Source: an uncultured Bacteroidales bacterium (GTDB lineage: Bacteria > Bacteroidota > Bacteroidia > Bacteroidales > P3). From it: a stretch of DNA of 64,000 nt. Made by a program: the position numbers and the translations under genes. Location of the stretch: the NCBI GenBank assembly GCA_947165255.1, contig CAMUZR010000012.1:19775-83774 (forward strand). Reading direction: 5' to 3'. Below the pieces are notes generated by a model. It did no database searches and was not told where the DNA came from. It saw nothing but the letters and a program-made list of their open reading frames with translations. This document shows positions 35,161 through 44,449 of this stretch, in pieces; position 1 is the first letter of the stretch, and each line of letters opens with the position of its first letter.

Positions 35161-35699
35161 TGAGCATCCAACAACTTGCAACCCAAGGGCGCGACCGTGT
35201 TCACGGCGGCTTGGCCGCCGTGGACACCGCCCGCTTGCGCCAGATGCGTAACGCCTCGTTGCGCAGCTGCTTCACCCGGCTCGAAGAAACCCGCTATCGC
35301 ATGGAACTAGTCGCCCGCATACACGGCAAACTATTTATTAACGATGCTGCTGCCCGCAGTATCAACGCCACATGGTACGCCCTGCAGAACACTGAGGACA
35401 ACATCATTTGGATAGCCTTTGGCGGTGACAACCAAGCCGACTACGCACGGCTCCGCCCCCTCGCCCTGCGCAAAGTGCACATGCTCCTATGCGTCGGCAA
35501 CGACACACAGCACCTCCATGATACCTTTCGGGGAGTAGTGCCTGAAATCAGAGACACTGATACCATAGCCGCCGCCGTCCATTGTGCCTGCTATAGCTTG
35601 TTGGACCACGCTGCTGTGCTTTTCTCGCCTGCCACCCCACAAGGGCTGTCCGTTGAAACTGCGGGCCGCCTCTTCTGCCATGAGGTCAATGAACTATAG
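35161..35699 (+). pseudogene. murD: MurD remnant: degenerate C-terminal ligase domain only
   Basis: A 179-codon intact ORF in the position where murD belongs (between mraY and ftsW). Residues 40-179 align in order with the C-terminal domain of MurD: TRYRMELVARIHGKLFINDA, SINATWYALQNTEDNIIWIA, FGGDNQADYARLRPLALRKV, LLCVGNDTQHLHDTF. The N-terminal UDP-binding domain and the central ATP-binding domain with P-loop are missing. Known D-Glu-contacting motifs are lost: the family DSKATN is DAAARS here, and SPACASFD is replaced by SPATPQGL. It cannot be a ligase. The frame is still open and the start is in place, so it may be a recent pseudogene or a domain kept for another, e.g. structural, role. 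Confidence 0.8.
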
Positions 35700-35706
35700 C
35701 CGCTAG

Positions 35707-36915
35707 ATGAAACGAAAAATAAATATTCTGGCCGGAGACACGGCACTGTGGGTGATATTCATTTTGATGAGTGTCGTCTCACTGGTGGCGGTATACAGCA
35801 CCATTGGCTATACGGCCATCATTGACTCACACACGACCCCCATGAATATGTTCTTTAAACACTTGGGGTTCGTAGTGGTCAGCTTCATAGTCATCATTAT
35901 GCTGTCGCGCATCAATTACCGTGTTTATGCAAAACTATCGGTTTGGGGGTATGTATTAGCGCTGGGATTGTTGCTGGTGGTGTTGATCTTGCAGACCCGA
36001 TGGCTGAGGATACCAGGCGTGATGGCTTTCCAGCCTTCGGAATTTGCAAAAATAGTATTGATGGTCTTTCTGGCACGGAATATAGCAGTCAATCGAGATC
36101 GATTGGATGAAAATACAGTCTATTGGATGTTGCTGGGTTCGGTGGTGTTGGTATGTGGATTGGTGGTTGAGGAGAATCTGAGCACGGCAGTTTTGATATT
36201 CATAGCAGGATACCTACTGCTCTTCTTTGGAGGGGTGAACCGTCAAATGTGGTGGCGGGGATTTCTGGTCGTAGCGGCTTTGGCAGCTGTTGGAGTGGTG
36301 ATTATATATTTCTTTGGCGACCAGATGGATCTTTTCAGGACCTCTACTTGGGGGCACCGTCTGCAGGCATGGATGAATCCTGATCCAGACGAGCTCACGC
36401 AAGAGAATATGGCGCGGATGGCGGTGGCGCGTGGCGGCTTCACGGGCAACGGCATTGGCACTACGATTCATGGTCGGTTGATGACGCAAGCACATAACGA
36501 CTTTATTTTTGCTATTATAATAGAAGAGGCAGGTACGTTGGCTGCGATTGCCATTTTCTTGCTTTATGCTTTATTTTATTTCCGCTGCATACGTATAGCC
36601 AATGGTTGCAAGGGACTTTTTGGAAGTCTCTCGGTAGCAGGTATCGGAACGGTGATTTTCCTTCAGGCCATCATTCACATGTCGGTGGCCGTGGGAGTGT
36701 TGCCGGTGACAGGGCAGACGTTGCCGTTTATTAGTTACGGAGGCTCATCCTATATCTTTTTGGCAGCGGGTGTGGCTATTATCCAGTCGGTGGCTATTGA
36801 TAATAAAAAACAGAGGCAGCAGGCACTACAGCAAGCTGCATCAAATTCCGGCAGTGATGACCATGGCTCATCGGCTTCTAACGAAATGTTGAACCTTGAA
36901 AACAATACGATATGA
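35707..36915 (+). CDS. ftsW: Septal peptidoglycan polymerase FtsW
   Basis: A 402-residue SEDS-family glycosyltransferase with about ten transmembrane segments, partner of FtsI. Visible signatures: LRIPGVMAFQPSEFAKIVLM, GHRLQAWMNPDPDE, GNGIGTTIHGRLMTQAHNDF (containing the conserved HNDFIFA region) and VLPVTGQTLPFISYGGSSYI. The C-terminal cytoplasmic tail is Ser/Gln-rich. Its end overlaps the murG start by 4 nt (ATGA). Confidence 0.95.
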   Translation: MKRKINILAGDTALWVIFILMSVVSLVAVYSTIGYTAIIDSHTTPMNMFFKHLGFVVVSFIVIIMLSRINYRVYAKLSVWGYVLALGLLLVVLILQTRWLRIPGVMAFQPSEFAKIVLMVFLARNIAVNRDRLDENTVYWMLLGSVVLVCGLVVEENLSTAVLIFIAGYLLLFFGGVNRQMWWRGFLVVAALAAVGVVIIYFFGDQMDLFRTSTWGHRLQAWMNPDPDELTQENMARMAVARGGFTGNGIGTTIHGRLMTQAHNDFIFAIIIEEAGTLAAIAIFLLYALFYFRCIRIANGCKGLFGSLSVAGIGTVIFLQAIIHMSVAVGVLPVTGQTLPFISYGGSSYIFLAAGVAIIQSVAIDNKKQRQQALQQAASNSGSDDHGSSASNEMLNLENNTI

Positions 36916-38021
36916 AAGCAATTATTAGTGGAGGTGGCAGTGGAGGCCATATTTTCCCTGCCGTGGCAATCGCCAATGCAATAAAGACTCGTTATCCAGA
37001 GGCTCAGATTCTTTTTGTGGGGGCTGAAGGCCGTATGGAAATGGAGAAAGTTCCAGCTGCAGGTTATGAGATTAAGGGTCTTCCCATTGCTGGACTGCAG
37101 CGGCAGTTGACTTTTTCGAACCTCATTAAGAACTTGCAACTGCCCTTTAAAGTGGTTCGAAGTCAGCGTTTGGTACGCAGTATTATTCGTGATTTCGACC
37201 CTGACATAGTGGTAGGAGTGGGCGGTTTTGCAAGTGAACCCACGCTGAAGGTCGCCGCCCGCATGGGGTACACCACTTTGTTGCAGGAACAGAACTCTTA
37301 CGCGGGACTGACTAACAAAACCCTAGCCAAGTCGGCTTCGGTCATCTGTGTGGCATACGAAGGAATGGAGCGTTTCTTTCCAAAAGAGAAAATAGTTTAT
37401 ACGGGTAATCCGGTACGGTCAGATATAGAACAGATGCGCTGCACCCGTGAGGAAGGATGTGCCTATTTTGGTTTAGAAATGGGACGGCGAGTGATGCTTT
37501 CGGTTGGTGGCAGTTTGGGTGCCCGAAGTATCAATCAGATGATTATAAAAAATTTGAACTTCTTTAAGGATAACGATATTCAGATTGTATGGCAGACAGG
37601 AAAGTGGATGTATGAAGAGGCTGCTGAAGCAGTGAAAAACGCAGGTCTGGATAGATGGATAAAAGTGCACCAGTTTATCAGTCGCATGGACATGGCATAC
37701 GCTGCTGCCGATATGGTTATCTCGCGCGCCGGGGCTATTGCCATTTCTGAATTGTGCCTAGTTGGCAAGCCGGTTATCTTGATACCATCGCCCAATGTGG
37801 CAGAGGATCACCAGACTAAAAATGCCATGGCTTTGGTGAACAAAGGTGCAGCGCTCATGGTGAAGGATGCCGACTGTGTCACCCAAGGCCTTCCAATGGC
37901 GCTGGAGTTGTTGAACAACGGAACTCGGTGTGAGCAAATGAGTCAGGCCATTCGCTCAATGGCTGCACCTAAAGCAGCTGATAAGATTGTTGACCAAATT
38001 GATAAGTTATTAAAGAAATAA
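36912..38021 (+). CDS. murG: Lipid II synthase MurG (UDP-GlcNAc transferase)
   Basis: A 369-residue GT28 glycosyltransferase acting on lipid I at the inner membrane. The first glycine-rich loop is ISGGGSGGHIFPAVAIANAI; others are VVGVGGFASEPTLKVAARMG, LSVGGSLGARSINQMIIKNL and ADMVISRAGAIAISELCLVG, with the acceptor-binding His in the first loop. Length is standard. Start overlaps the ftsW stop. Confidence 0.96.
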   Translation: MKAIISGGGSGGHIFPAVAIANAIKTRYPEAQILFVGAEGRMEMEKVPAAGYEIKGLPIAGLQRQLTFSNLIKNLQLPFKVVRSQRLVRSIIRDFDPDIVVGVGGFASEPTLKVAARMGYTTLLQEQNSYAGLTNKTLAKSASVICVAYEGMERFFPKEKIVYTGNPVRSDIEQMRCTREEGCAYFGLEMGRRVMLSVGGSLGARSINQMIIKNLNFFKDNDIQIVWQTGKWMYEEAAEAVKNAGLDRWIKVHQFISRMDMAYAAADMVISRAGAIAISELCLVGKPVILIPSPNVAEDHQTKNAMALVNKGAALMVKDADCVTQGLPMALELLNNGTRCEQMSQAIRSMAAPKAADKIVDQIDKLLKK

Positions 38022-38033
38022 GGATACTCTAGT

Positions 38034-39425
38034 ATGAATTACTATTTCCTCGGCATAGGCGGAATCGGAATGAGTGCTATCGCACGATTTTTCCATCAGC
38101 GCGGCGACACCGTGAGTGGTTATGATCGCACGGAGTCACCATTGACACGTCAATTGGTGCAGGAAGGCATCGCAGTGCATTATGAAGATAATCCTGCACT
38201 AATACCTGATAAAATTGATTTGGTAGTCTATACTCCTGCTGTACCGAAGGATACTGCCGAGTTTCAGTGCCTTTTACAAAAGGGGGTGCCGATGGAAAAA
38301 CGGTCACAGGTGTTAGGCGAGTTAACCCGTGGCAAGAAGTGTGTGGCCGTGGCCGGCACGCATGGAAAGACCTCTACCTCAAGCATGATTGCACATATCC
38401 TCAGTAGAACCAAATTAGGTTGCAGCGCCTTCCTGGGCGGAATTGCCAAAAATTTTGATTCGAACATGATAGTGGACAATAAGAGTGAATATGTGGTGGT
38501 TGAAGCAGACGAGTATGACCGTTCGTTTCTGCAACTGCATCCTTTTTGTTCGGTAATAACTGCCACAGACCCAGATCATTTAGATGTTTACGGCACATAT
38601 GAGCAGATGTTGGAAGCTTTCCGTCAATATGCTTCTCAGACAGAGCCAGGCGGGACGTTGATTCTGAAAGAAGGCATTTCCATGTGCGAAGAACATGAAC
38701 ATCATGACGGACATGAGCACCACGAGATCCAACTCGAGAACGTTGAGGCCGCCATACATACCTATACGGCACATGGGCTGGAAGCCGACTATTACTCTCA
38801 GAACGTGAGAAATTACAATGGCAACATTTATTTCGATTTGAGGACACCCCAAAGAGTACTATACGACTTGGAACTGCCCAATACTGCACTTTATTCTGTT
38901 GAGAATGCAGTGGCGGCGGCAGCCGCAGTGCTGAGTTTGGGTGTGAGCGATACGGAGTTGCGTGAGGGCTTGAGAACCTACGCAGGAGTGCGTAGGCGTT
39001 TCGACTATCACATAAAGACTAAGAATCTTGTGATGATTGATGACTATGCCCACCACCCTCAGGAGATAGCCGCTTGTTTGGAGAGTGTGCGATACCTATA
39101 TCCGGGCAAACGACTGGTGGTTGTCTTTCAGCCTCATCTTTATTCGCGTACACGTGACTTCGCAGACGAGTTTGCCAAGGTGCTCTCGTCGGTCGATGAA
39201 TTGATAATGATGCCAATTTACCCTGCACGAGAGCAACGCATTCCGGGGGTCTCGTCGAGTATGGTTCTGCACAAGGTAAAGGGGCTGTCAAAATATCTCT
39301 GTTCAGCAGAACAGGTGCTGGAATTGGTACCCGCACTCTATCCTGACGTAGTGGTGACGATGGGCGCAGGAGATATCGACAGGTTGGTTCCCCGCCTTGA
39401 GGAAGTGCTTGCCAAGGAGGCATAG
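38034..39425 (+). CDS. murC: UDP-N-acetylmuramate--L-alanine ligase MurC with a His-rich insertion
   Basis: A 463-residue Mur ligase adding L-Ala to UDP-MurNAc. Signatures: YYFLGIGGIGMSAIARFFHQ, P-loop VAVAGTHGKTSTSSMIAHIL, EADEYDRSFLQLHPFCSVIT, and the C-terminal IDDYAHHPQEIAACLESVRY and VVFQPHLYSRTRDFADEFAK. Between the central and C-terminal domains there is an unusual His/Glu-rich stretch, residues 219-231 (EEHEHHDGHEHHE), with six His in ten residues, that could bind metal. Otherwise standard length and order. Confidence 0.95.
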   Translation: MNYYFLGIGGIGMSAIARFFHQRGDTVSGYDRTESPLTRQLVQEGIAVHYEDNPALIPDKIDLVVYTPAVPKDTAEFQCLLQKGVPMEKRSQVLGELTRGKKCVAVAGTHGKTSTSSMIAHILSRTKLGCSAFLGGIAKNFDSNMIVDNKSEYVVVEADEYDRSFLQLHPFCSVITATDPDHLDVYGTYEQMLEAFRQYASQTEPGGTLILKEGISMCEEHEHHDGHEHHEIQLENVEAAIHTYTAHGLEADYYSQNVRNYNGNIYFDLRTPQRVLYDLELPNTALYSVENAVAAAAAVLSLGVSDTELREGLRTYAGVRRRFDYHIKTKNLVMIDDYAHHPQEIAACLESVRYLYPGKRLVVVFQPHLYSRTRDFADEFAKVLSSVDELIMMPIYPAREQRIPGVSSSMVLHKVKGLSKYLCSAEQVLELVPALYPDVVVTMGAGDIDRLVPRLEEVLAKEA

Positions 39426-39447
39426 AAGCAATAATAGTGATTAGGAC

Positions 39448-40185
39448 ATGACAAAGAAGACGAAGATAATATCCATCCTATTGGTTGTGTTGCTGGCAGT
39501 GCTGGTGATTATGGCCAATATTTGGCGTCGACAGTCTCAAGTGCGCGATGTGCGTGTGGAAATTGACTATCGCGGAGCAGACACATTGGCGACTGGACTG
39601 GAAGTGGCCGAACTGGTCAAGCACGAGATACCGACCCTTATGTCCAAGATGCTGCGAGAAGTGGATTTGAAAGAGGTGGAGAAGGCAGCAGGGAAATCGC
39701 CTTACTTGTGTGACTGCGAGGCGGGTACATCCATCGGAGGATCAGTGGTTGTGTACGCTGTACAACGTCGTCCGATTGTGCGTGTATGTGCTAATGGCGC
39801 TGAGTATTACCTCGATGATAGAGGCTATCGAGTGCCTGTTTCTAGCACGGGCTCTTGCGATGTGGTGGTAGCAAGTGGCAACATTCCGACAAAAGGCAAG
39901 GGTCTGAGAGATGTGTGGAAGATAGCTCTTTTTTTCGACCAACATCCTGAGGTATCGCCACTTTTTGATCAGATTTATCGTGATGCTTCGGGCGATTTGT
40001 ATGTCACACCTAAACTGGGCAGCCACGTGGTCCAGGTGGGATCAGCAGAGAATTTGGAAGAGAAATTTGACAACCTTATAGCACTGTATACACGTGGTCT
40101 GCCACAAGCGGGTTGGGAAACATATAAGCAGGTCAGCGTAAAGTATCGCGGACAAGTAGTTTGTACAAGAAGAAATAATAACTAA
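39448..40185 (+). CDS. ftsQ: Cell-division protein FtsQ
   Basis: A 245-residue bitopic membrane protein: N-terminal transmembrane segment (IISILLVVLLAVLVIMANIW), then a POTRA-like periplasmic region (VRDVRVEIDYRGADTLATGL) and the beta domain (AVQRRPIVRVCANGAEYYLD, DRGYRVPVS). The AEYYLDDRGYRVP segment is typical of FtsQ/DivIB. It recruits FtsL and later divisome proteins. Position between murC and ftsA is canonical. Confidence 0.9.
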   Translation: MTKKTKIISILLVVLLAVLVIMANIWRRQSQVRDVRVEIDYRGADTLATGLEVAELVKHEIPTLMSKMLREVDLKEVEKAAGKSPYLCDCEAGTSIGGSVVVYAVQRRPIVRVCANGAEYYLDDRGYRVPVSSTGSCDVVVASGNIPTKGKGLRDVWKIALFFDQHPEVSPLFDQIYRDASGDLYVTPKLGSHVVQVGSAENLEEKFDNLIALYTRGLPQAGWETYKQVSVKYRGQVVCTRRNNN

Positions 40186-40198
40186 ACACAAATACATC

Positions 40199-41587
40199 AT
40201 GAATAAATACATCGTAGGACTAGACATCGGAACAACAAAGATAGCTTGTTTCATTGGCGAACGTTCGCAAAATGGTAAAATCCGCATACTCGGTTTTGGC
40301 AAGACAGAGTCAGTAGGAGTGGAGCGTGGCGTAGTGAGAAATATCCGCGACACTTCCGAATCCATCCGACGCGCCGTTTCAGAGGCATCAGAGATGGCCA
40401 AATATGATGTCGAGGAGGTGTATGTGGGTATAGCTGGACAACATATAAAGAGCCGTTCCAATACTGGAAGCATAATGATTCCCGATGAACATCGTCAGAT
40501 AGAGAAATCAGATGTTGACAGACTTATTGACGACCAGTATCGTGTGATGCTTGAACCAGGGGAAGAAATCATTCATGTCTTTCCTCAAAGTTTCACGGTT
40601 GATAATGATAAGCTGGAACCCGAAATCAATCCTGTGGGAGTGGCAGGAAAGTGTTTGATGGCAAATTTCCACATTGTGACAGGTAATGCCGTCAACGTGC
40701 GTAATATCCGTGATGCAGTGGAAGAAGCGGGGCTGAAAATTAAAGGAGTGGTGTTGGAACCCATTGCATCGGCATATGCAGTTCTTGACGAACGCGACAA
40801 AAATGCCGGAGTGGCATTGGTTGATATCGGTGGCGGCACCACAGATATTGCCATCTTCCAAGATGGTATTATCCGGCATACCTCTGTTTTGCCCTTGGCA
40901 GGCAATGTGATTACAAACGACATTCGTGAAAGTTGTAAAATCTTGAAGCATCAAGCCGAGAGCCTTAAGACGAAATTTGGTTCCTGTGTGCCCAACTTAG
41001 TTAATCAGGATGATATTATAGCCATACCTGGTATCAGAAATCAACCTCCTCGCGAAATTAGCGTAAAGACATTGGCAGGTATCATTAAGGCACGTATGCA
41101 ACTTATCCTTGAGCAGGTTCAATACGAAATCCAACTCTCAGGATTCGAGCATCAGTTGATTGCAGGAGTGGTGTTGACGGGTGGTGGTGCAAAACTGAAA
41201 AATATTAAGGAATTTTCCGAAGTGACTATTGGAATAGATTCTCGTATAGGAACCCCAGACGAGCATCTGGACCAGCAGGGCAGTATTACGTTTGAAGACC
41301 TTGGCCATCCCATGTATGCAACTGGCATCGGCTTGGTCATCTATGGTTTGCTTGAGTCCGAGCAGCAACAACGCGACCAAATGGAAGAAAAAACAGCTGA
41401 AGGTCCGGAACCTGTAGTAGAGCCAGAACCGGTACATGAAGTGGAAGAGGAGGAAACAGAAGAGAAGCATAAGCACAAAAAGAAGAGAGATAAGAAGTTA
41501 GTTAAAGATGAAAGCAAGAAGGGTTTCGCCGACTCCATCAAAGACTGGCTTACAGACAAATTCACCGAACCCGACCTTGGCGAATAG
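40199..41587 (+). CDS. ftsA: Cell-division protein FtsA
   Basis: A 462-residue actin-like ATPase that ties FtsZ filaments to the membrane. Signatures: IVGLDIGTTKIACFIGERSQ, VVRNIRDTSESIRRAVSEAS, ALVDIGGGTTDIAIFQDGII (phosphate-2 loop) and LIAGVVLTGGGAKLKNIKEF. A long acidic/basic linker (residues about 395-440) precedes the C-terminal amphipathic membrane-targeting helix (FADSIKDWLTDKFTEPD). A promoter for ftsZ lies in the 137-nt spacer after this gene. Confidence 0.95.
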   Translation: MNKYIVGLDIGTTKIACFIGERSQNGKIRILGFGKTESVGVERGVVRNIRDTSESIRRAVSEASEMAKYDVEEVYVGIAGQHIKSRSNTGSIMIPDEHRQIEKSDVDRLIDDQYRVMLEPGEEIIHVFPQSFTVDNDKLEPEINPVGVAGKCLMANFHIVTGNAVNVRNIRDAVEEAGLKIKGVVLEPIASAYAVLDERDKNAGVALVDIGGGTTDIAIFQDGIIRHTSVLPLAGNVITNDIRESCKILKHQAESLKTKFGSCVPNLVNQDDIIAIPGIRNQPPREISVKTLAGIIKARMQLILEQVQYEIQLSGFEHQLIAGVVLTGGGAKLKNIKEFSEVTIGIDSRIGTPDEHLDQQGSITFEDLGHPMYATGIGLVIYGLLESEQQQRDQMEEKTAEGPEPVVEPEPVHEVEEEETEEKHKHKKKRDKKLVKDESKKGFADSIKDWLTDKFTEPDLGE

Positions 41588-41621
41588 CTGTTTATAACTT
41601 GTTAAAAAACAAGAGACGGTT

Positions 41622-41655
41622 TTTGACGGAATTTGCAAATAAAGTTGTAATTTTA
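41622..41655 (+). promoter_or_regulatory. Putative internal promoter of ftsZ
   Basis: TTTG at 41622-41625 and TAATTTTA at 41648-41655, 22 nt apart, resemble the -33/-7 consensus. The 137-nt spacer is the only sizeable A/T-rich gap near the end of the cluster. Confidence 0.45.
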
Positions 41656-41724
41656 CATTCTCAAAATGTTCTATTGAATTTTCATAAATATAAAAATATT
41701 AATTATTTAACAAGATAAGCACCT

Positions 41725-43431
41725 ATGGACGACACGAAACTTTTTGATTTTGATTCACCTTTGAATCAGTCTTCTTACATCAAGGTTATTGGTGTTGGGG
41801 GTGGCGGGAACAACGCTGTCAATCATATGTTCCGCAGGGGTATCACCGGCGTAGACTTTATTGTGACCAACACCGACATGAAGGCCCTTAACGGCAGTCC
41901 GGTGCCCAATAAGTTGGTCTTGGGACATGAAGGCTTGGGTGTGGGCGGTCGTCCCATTCGCGCACGCAAAGCCGCTGAGGAGAAGGAAAAAGAGATAAAG
42001 GAACTTTTCGAACATAATACGAAGATGATTTTCATCACCGCCGGTATGGGCGGTGGCACTGGAACCGGCGCTGCTCCGGTGATAGCTAAGTTTGCCAAAG
42101 AGATTAAACTTGAGGTGGAGGAAGAGGACGACCCGGGTAAAATCCTGGTGGTGGCAGTGGTGACCACGCCGTTCCTTTTTGAGGGCAACCGCCGCATCCA
42201 ACAGGCTAATGATGGGGTGGAGGAGTTGCGTAAATATGTCGACTCGATCTTGGTTATCAATAACGAGAAACTTCGTTCGTATGGTAATTTGGTGATGTCC
42301 GACGCTTTCTCTATGGCCAACGATGTCCTGCTCACAGCGGTGAAGGGCATTGCTGAGATTATCACGCTGAACGCTTACGTGAATATCGATTTTCGCGATG
42401 TAAATACGGTAATGGAGAATAGCGGTACGGCTCTGATGGGCATTGGCGAAGGCGAGGGCGAGAACCGTGCCCGTCAAGCGGTTGAACAGGCCACAACGTC
42501 AGTGCTGCTGAACGACAATGATATTGCAGGAGCAAAGAATGTCCTGCTGTATTTCTCCTATGGCCCAGACAACGAGATTACGATGGACGAAATGGGCGAG
42601 GTGACGGATTACATCACCATGAAGACGGGTAGCCAAGATACCAATGTGATTTGGGGTACTGGTTTTGACGACTCTTTGGGCGGTAAGGTGAAGATTACGC
42701 TGATTGCCACGGGTTTTGAGACAAAGGAAAAAAAAGATCCTGAGGTGCATGTGCTGCCTCCAGAAAAGCCCGAAGAAACTAAGCCAGTGGGGCCAGAGAA
42801 TATCACCGAGCCCACGTTGATGTCTGCTCCTAAGAGGGAGACCGAACCTAAGACGATTCCGCTGGACCAGTTTGTTTCGAAACCTGATGTTGAACGAGTT
42901 TCAGAGCCGACACCGATGTCAGATTCCACGGAAGAGAATCCATTTGCCAAATATGGGCGAAAGCCGCAGCCGGCACAGGAATCATCGCATCGCAAGGTGA
43001 TCCCGCTAGATGATGAGCAGGATGTTCTTACTTCGAGCCGTCCAGCTCCGCAGCCTTCGGCAGAGGATGGCATCGTTCTGAAGGGTCATGGAGAGGCAGC
43101 AGCTCCCAGTGCCTCGGCGACAGTCTCGCAACAGGTGGAAACGCCACCGCAGGTTGTGGAGTCCACGACAGAAATGGTCAGACCAACGGCTGAGAACAAT
43201 CCTTTGGATTCGGAGGCTCGTAGACGCGCCGAGCGTATCAAGGCAATGCACGATTTATTGCGTAATAATGTCAATGGTCCCCAGATTATCGAGAATATGA
43301 ATCCCACCGAGATTACAGGAGAGAGGCTATATGAGGCCTCTCATTCGAGCCAGTCTGAGGTGAACCGCTCGGTGATGGGTGCCGACGGATCGGTTAGTGA
43401 GAATCACTCCATTTACGAATTGCCGGACTAA
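41725..43431 (+). CDS. ftsZ: Cell-division GTPase FtsZ with long C-terminal linker
   Basis: A 568-residue tubulin homologue that forms the Z-ring. GTP-binding segments: VIGVGGGGNNAVNHMFRRGI, the tubulin signature GGGTGTGAAPV (from residue 109), and NTDMKALNGSPVPNKLVLG. The GTPase and C-terminal subdomains end near residue 340; a long disordered, Pro/Glu/Ser-rich linker (residues about 345-500) follows, then a partly conserved tail (NPLDSEARRRAERIKAMHDL) and SENHSIYELPD. The Bacteroidota FtsZ is often long, but the canonical short FtsA-binding peptide is not obvious at the extreme C-terminus. Confidence 0.95.
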   Translation: MDDTKLFDFDSPLNQSSYIKVIGVGGGGNNAVNHMFRRGITGVDFIVTNTDMKALNGSPVPNKLVLGHEGLGVGGRPIRARKAAEEKEKEIKELFEHNTKMIFITAGMGGGTGTGAAPVIAKFAKEIKLEVEEEDDPGKILVVAVVTTPFLFEGNRRIQQANDGVEELRKYVDSILVINNEKLRSYGNLVMSDAFSMANDVLLTAVKGIAEIITLNAYVNIDFRDVNTVMENSGTALMGIGEGEGENRARQAVEQATTSVLLNDNDIAGAKNVLLYFSYGPDNEITMDEMGEVTDYITMKTGSQDTNVIWGTGFDDSLGGKVKITLIATGFETKEKKDPEVHVLPPEKPEETKPVGPENITEPTLMSAPKRETEPKTIPLDQFVSKPDVERVSEPTPMSDSTEENPFAKYGRKPQPAQESSHRKVIPLDDEQDVLTSSRPAPQPSAEDGIVLKGHGEAAAPSASATVSQQVETPPQVVESTTEMVRPTAENNPLDSEARRRAERIKAMHDLLRNNVNGPQIIENMNPTEITGERLYEASHSSQSEVNRSVMGADGSVSENHSIYELPD

Positions 43432-43442
43432 TCGAGTTCTGA

Positions 43443-43490
43443 TTTCTGAGTTCTAAGGGGGATAGGTGGCAACCTCTTAGGGCTCAGAAA
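43443..43490 (+). other. Long stem-loop between ftsZ and the EamA transporter
   Basis: A 15-bp stem (TTTCTGAG+TTCTAAG with CTTAGGG+CTCAGAAA, two G-T pairs) encloses an 18-nt loop that can itself fold (AGGT/ACCT). No T run follows, so it looks like a processing or mRNA-stability hairpin rather than a terminator. Confidence 0.6.
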
Positions 43491-43511
43491 ACGAAGTTAT
43501 TCCGATGCGAC

Positions 43512-44441
43512 ATGAAGAAATCTGCGAAGGTTTTTGGCACTGTATGTGGCATTTTGGCGGCTGTATGCTATGGCACTAATCCGCTGGGTGCGCTGAAGCT
43601 GTATGCACAGGGAATGCCTACAAGCAGTGTGCTTTTCTATCGCTTTGGGTTGGCATGGCTGATTCTAGCTTTGGTGATGTTGGTACGTGCCTTTCCACGC
43701 AAGGGTAAGTGCAGAGAGTCGGTCAGGGTTACGACCAAAGAGTTTAGTGTGCTGTCGGCATTAGGGGTGCTGTTTATCTTCTCTTCACTGACACTTTATC
43801 TGAGTTTCCACATGATGGATGCAGGCGTGGCTTCGACCATCCTGTTTACCTATCCAGTCATGACGGCTGTCATCATGGCTGTTTTCTTTCATGAGAGGGT
43901 GGATTGGGTCACAGTCACCTCCATTGTACTATCGTTTATCGGCGTCGCATTGCTCTATTGGGGAGACGGGACGTCCACATTGCCCCTTGGAGGGGTGGTG
44001 TTGGTGCTGATTTCTGCGCTAACCTATGCGGTCTATATTATCGTGGTCAACCGCAGCCAGCTGAAGATGTCGTCGTTCAAAATCAACTTTTATGTGCTCT
44101 TCTACTGCGCCATAGGCATGTTGTTGTACTCATTTATTGCTGGCGAGCCGCTTATACTGCCGCAGAATGGCATCAGCTGGTTCTACGTGGGTTGGTTGGC
44201 TGTGGTACCTGCCATCATGGCACTGACGTTGATGGTCTATGCCGCTAAGTTGGTGGGTTCAACCACCACGGCCATTCTGGGCGCCTTGGAGCCTCTTACG
44301 GCGGTGCTCATCGGTATCTTCGTCTTTGGCGAGCATTTCACATTTGCTTTGGCGGTAGGAATCTTGCTCATCCTAGTGGCCGTCACACTGATTGTAGTGG
44401 TTCCCGCCAGGCGTATGGTTAAACAAGTGAATACTAAATAA
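43512..44441 (+). CDS. EamA/DMT-superfamily permease
   Basis: A 309-residue inner-membrane transporter with ten predicted transmembrane helices in two EamA repeats: first repeat begins [20 protein letters not shown] and [20 protein letters not shown], second repeat [20 protein letters not shown] and [20 protein letters not shown], the latter being the conserved EP motif. Substrate is unknown; family members export amino acids, nucleotides or other metabolites. It lies 80 nt after ftsZ and 8 nt before mnmA. Confidence 0.88.
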   Translation: MKKSAKVFGTVCGILAAVCYGTNPLGALKLYAQGMPTSSVLFYRFGLAWLILALVMLVRAFPRKGKCRESVRVTTKEFSVLSALGVLFIFSSLTLYLSFHMMDAGVASTILFTYPVMTAVIMAVFFHERVDWVTVTSIVLSFIGVALLYWGDGTSTLPLGGVVLVLISALTYAVYIIVVNRSQLKMSSFKINFYVLFYCAIGMLLYSFIAGEPLILPQNGISWFYVGWLAVVPAIMALTLMVYAAKLVGSTTTAILGALEPLTAVLIGIFVFGEHFTFALAVGILLILVAVTLIVVVPARRMVKQVNTK

Positions 44442-44449
44442 TAATAGCT

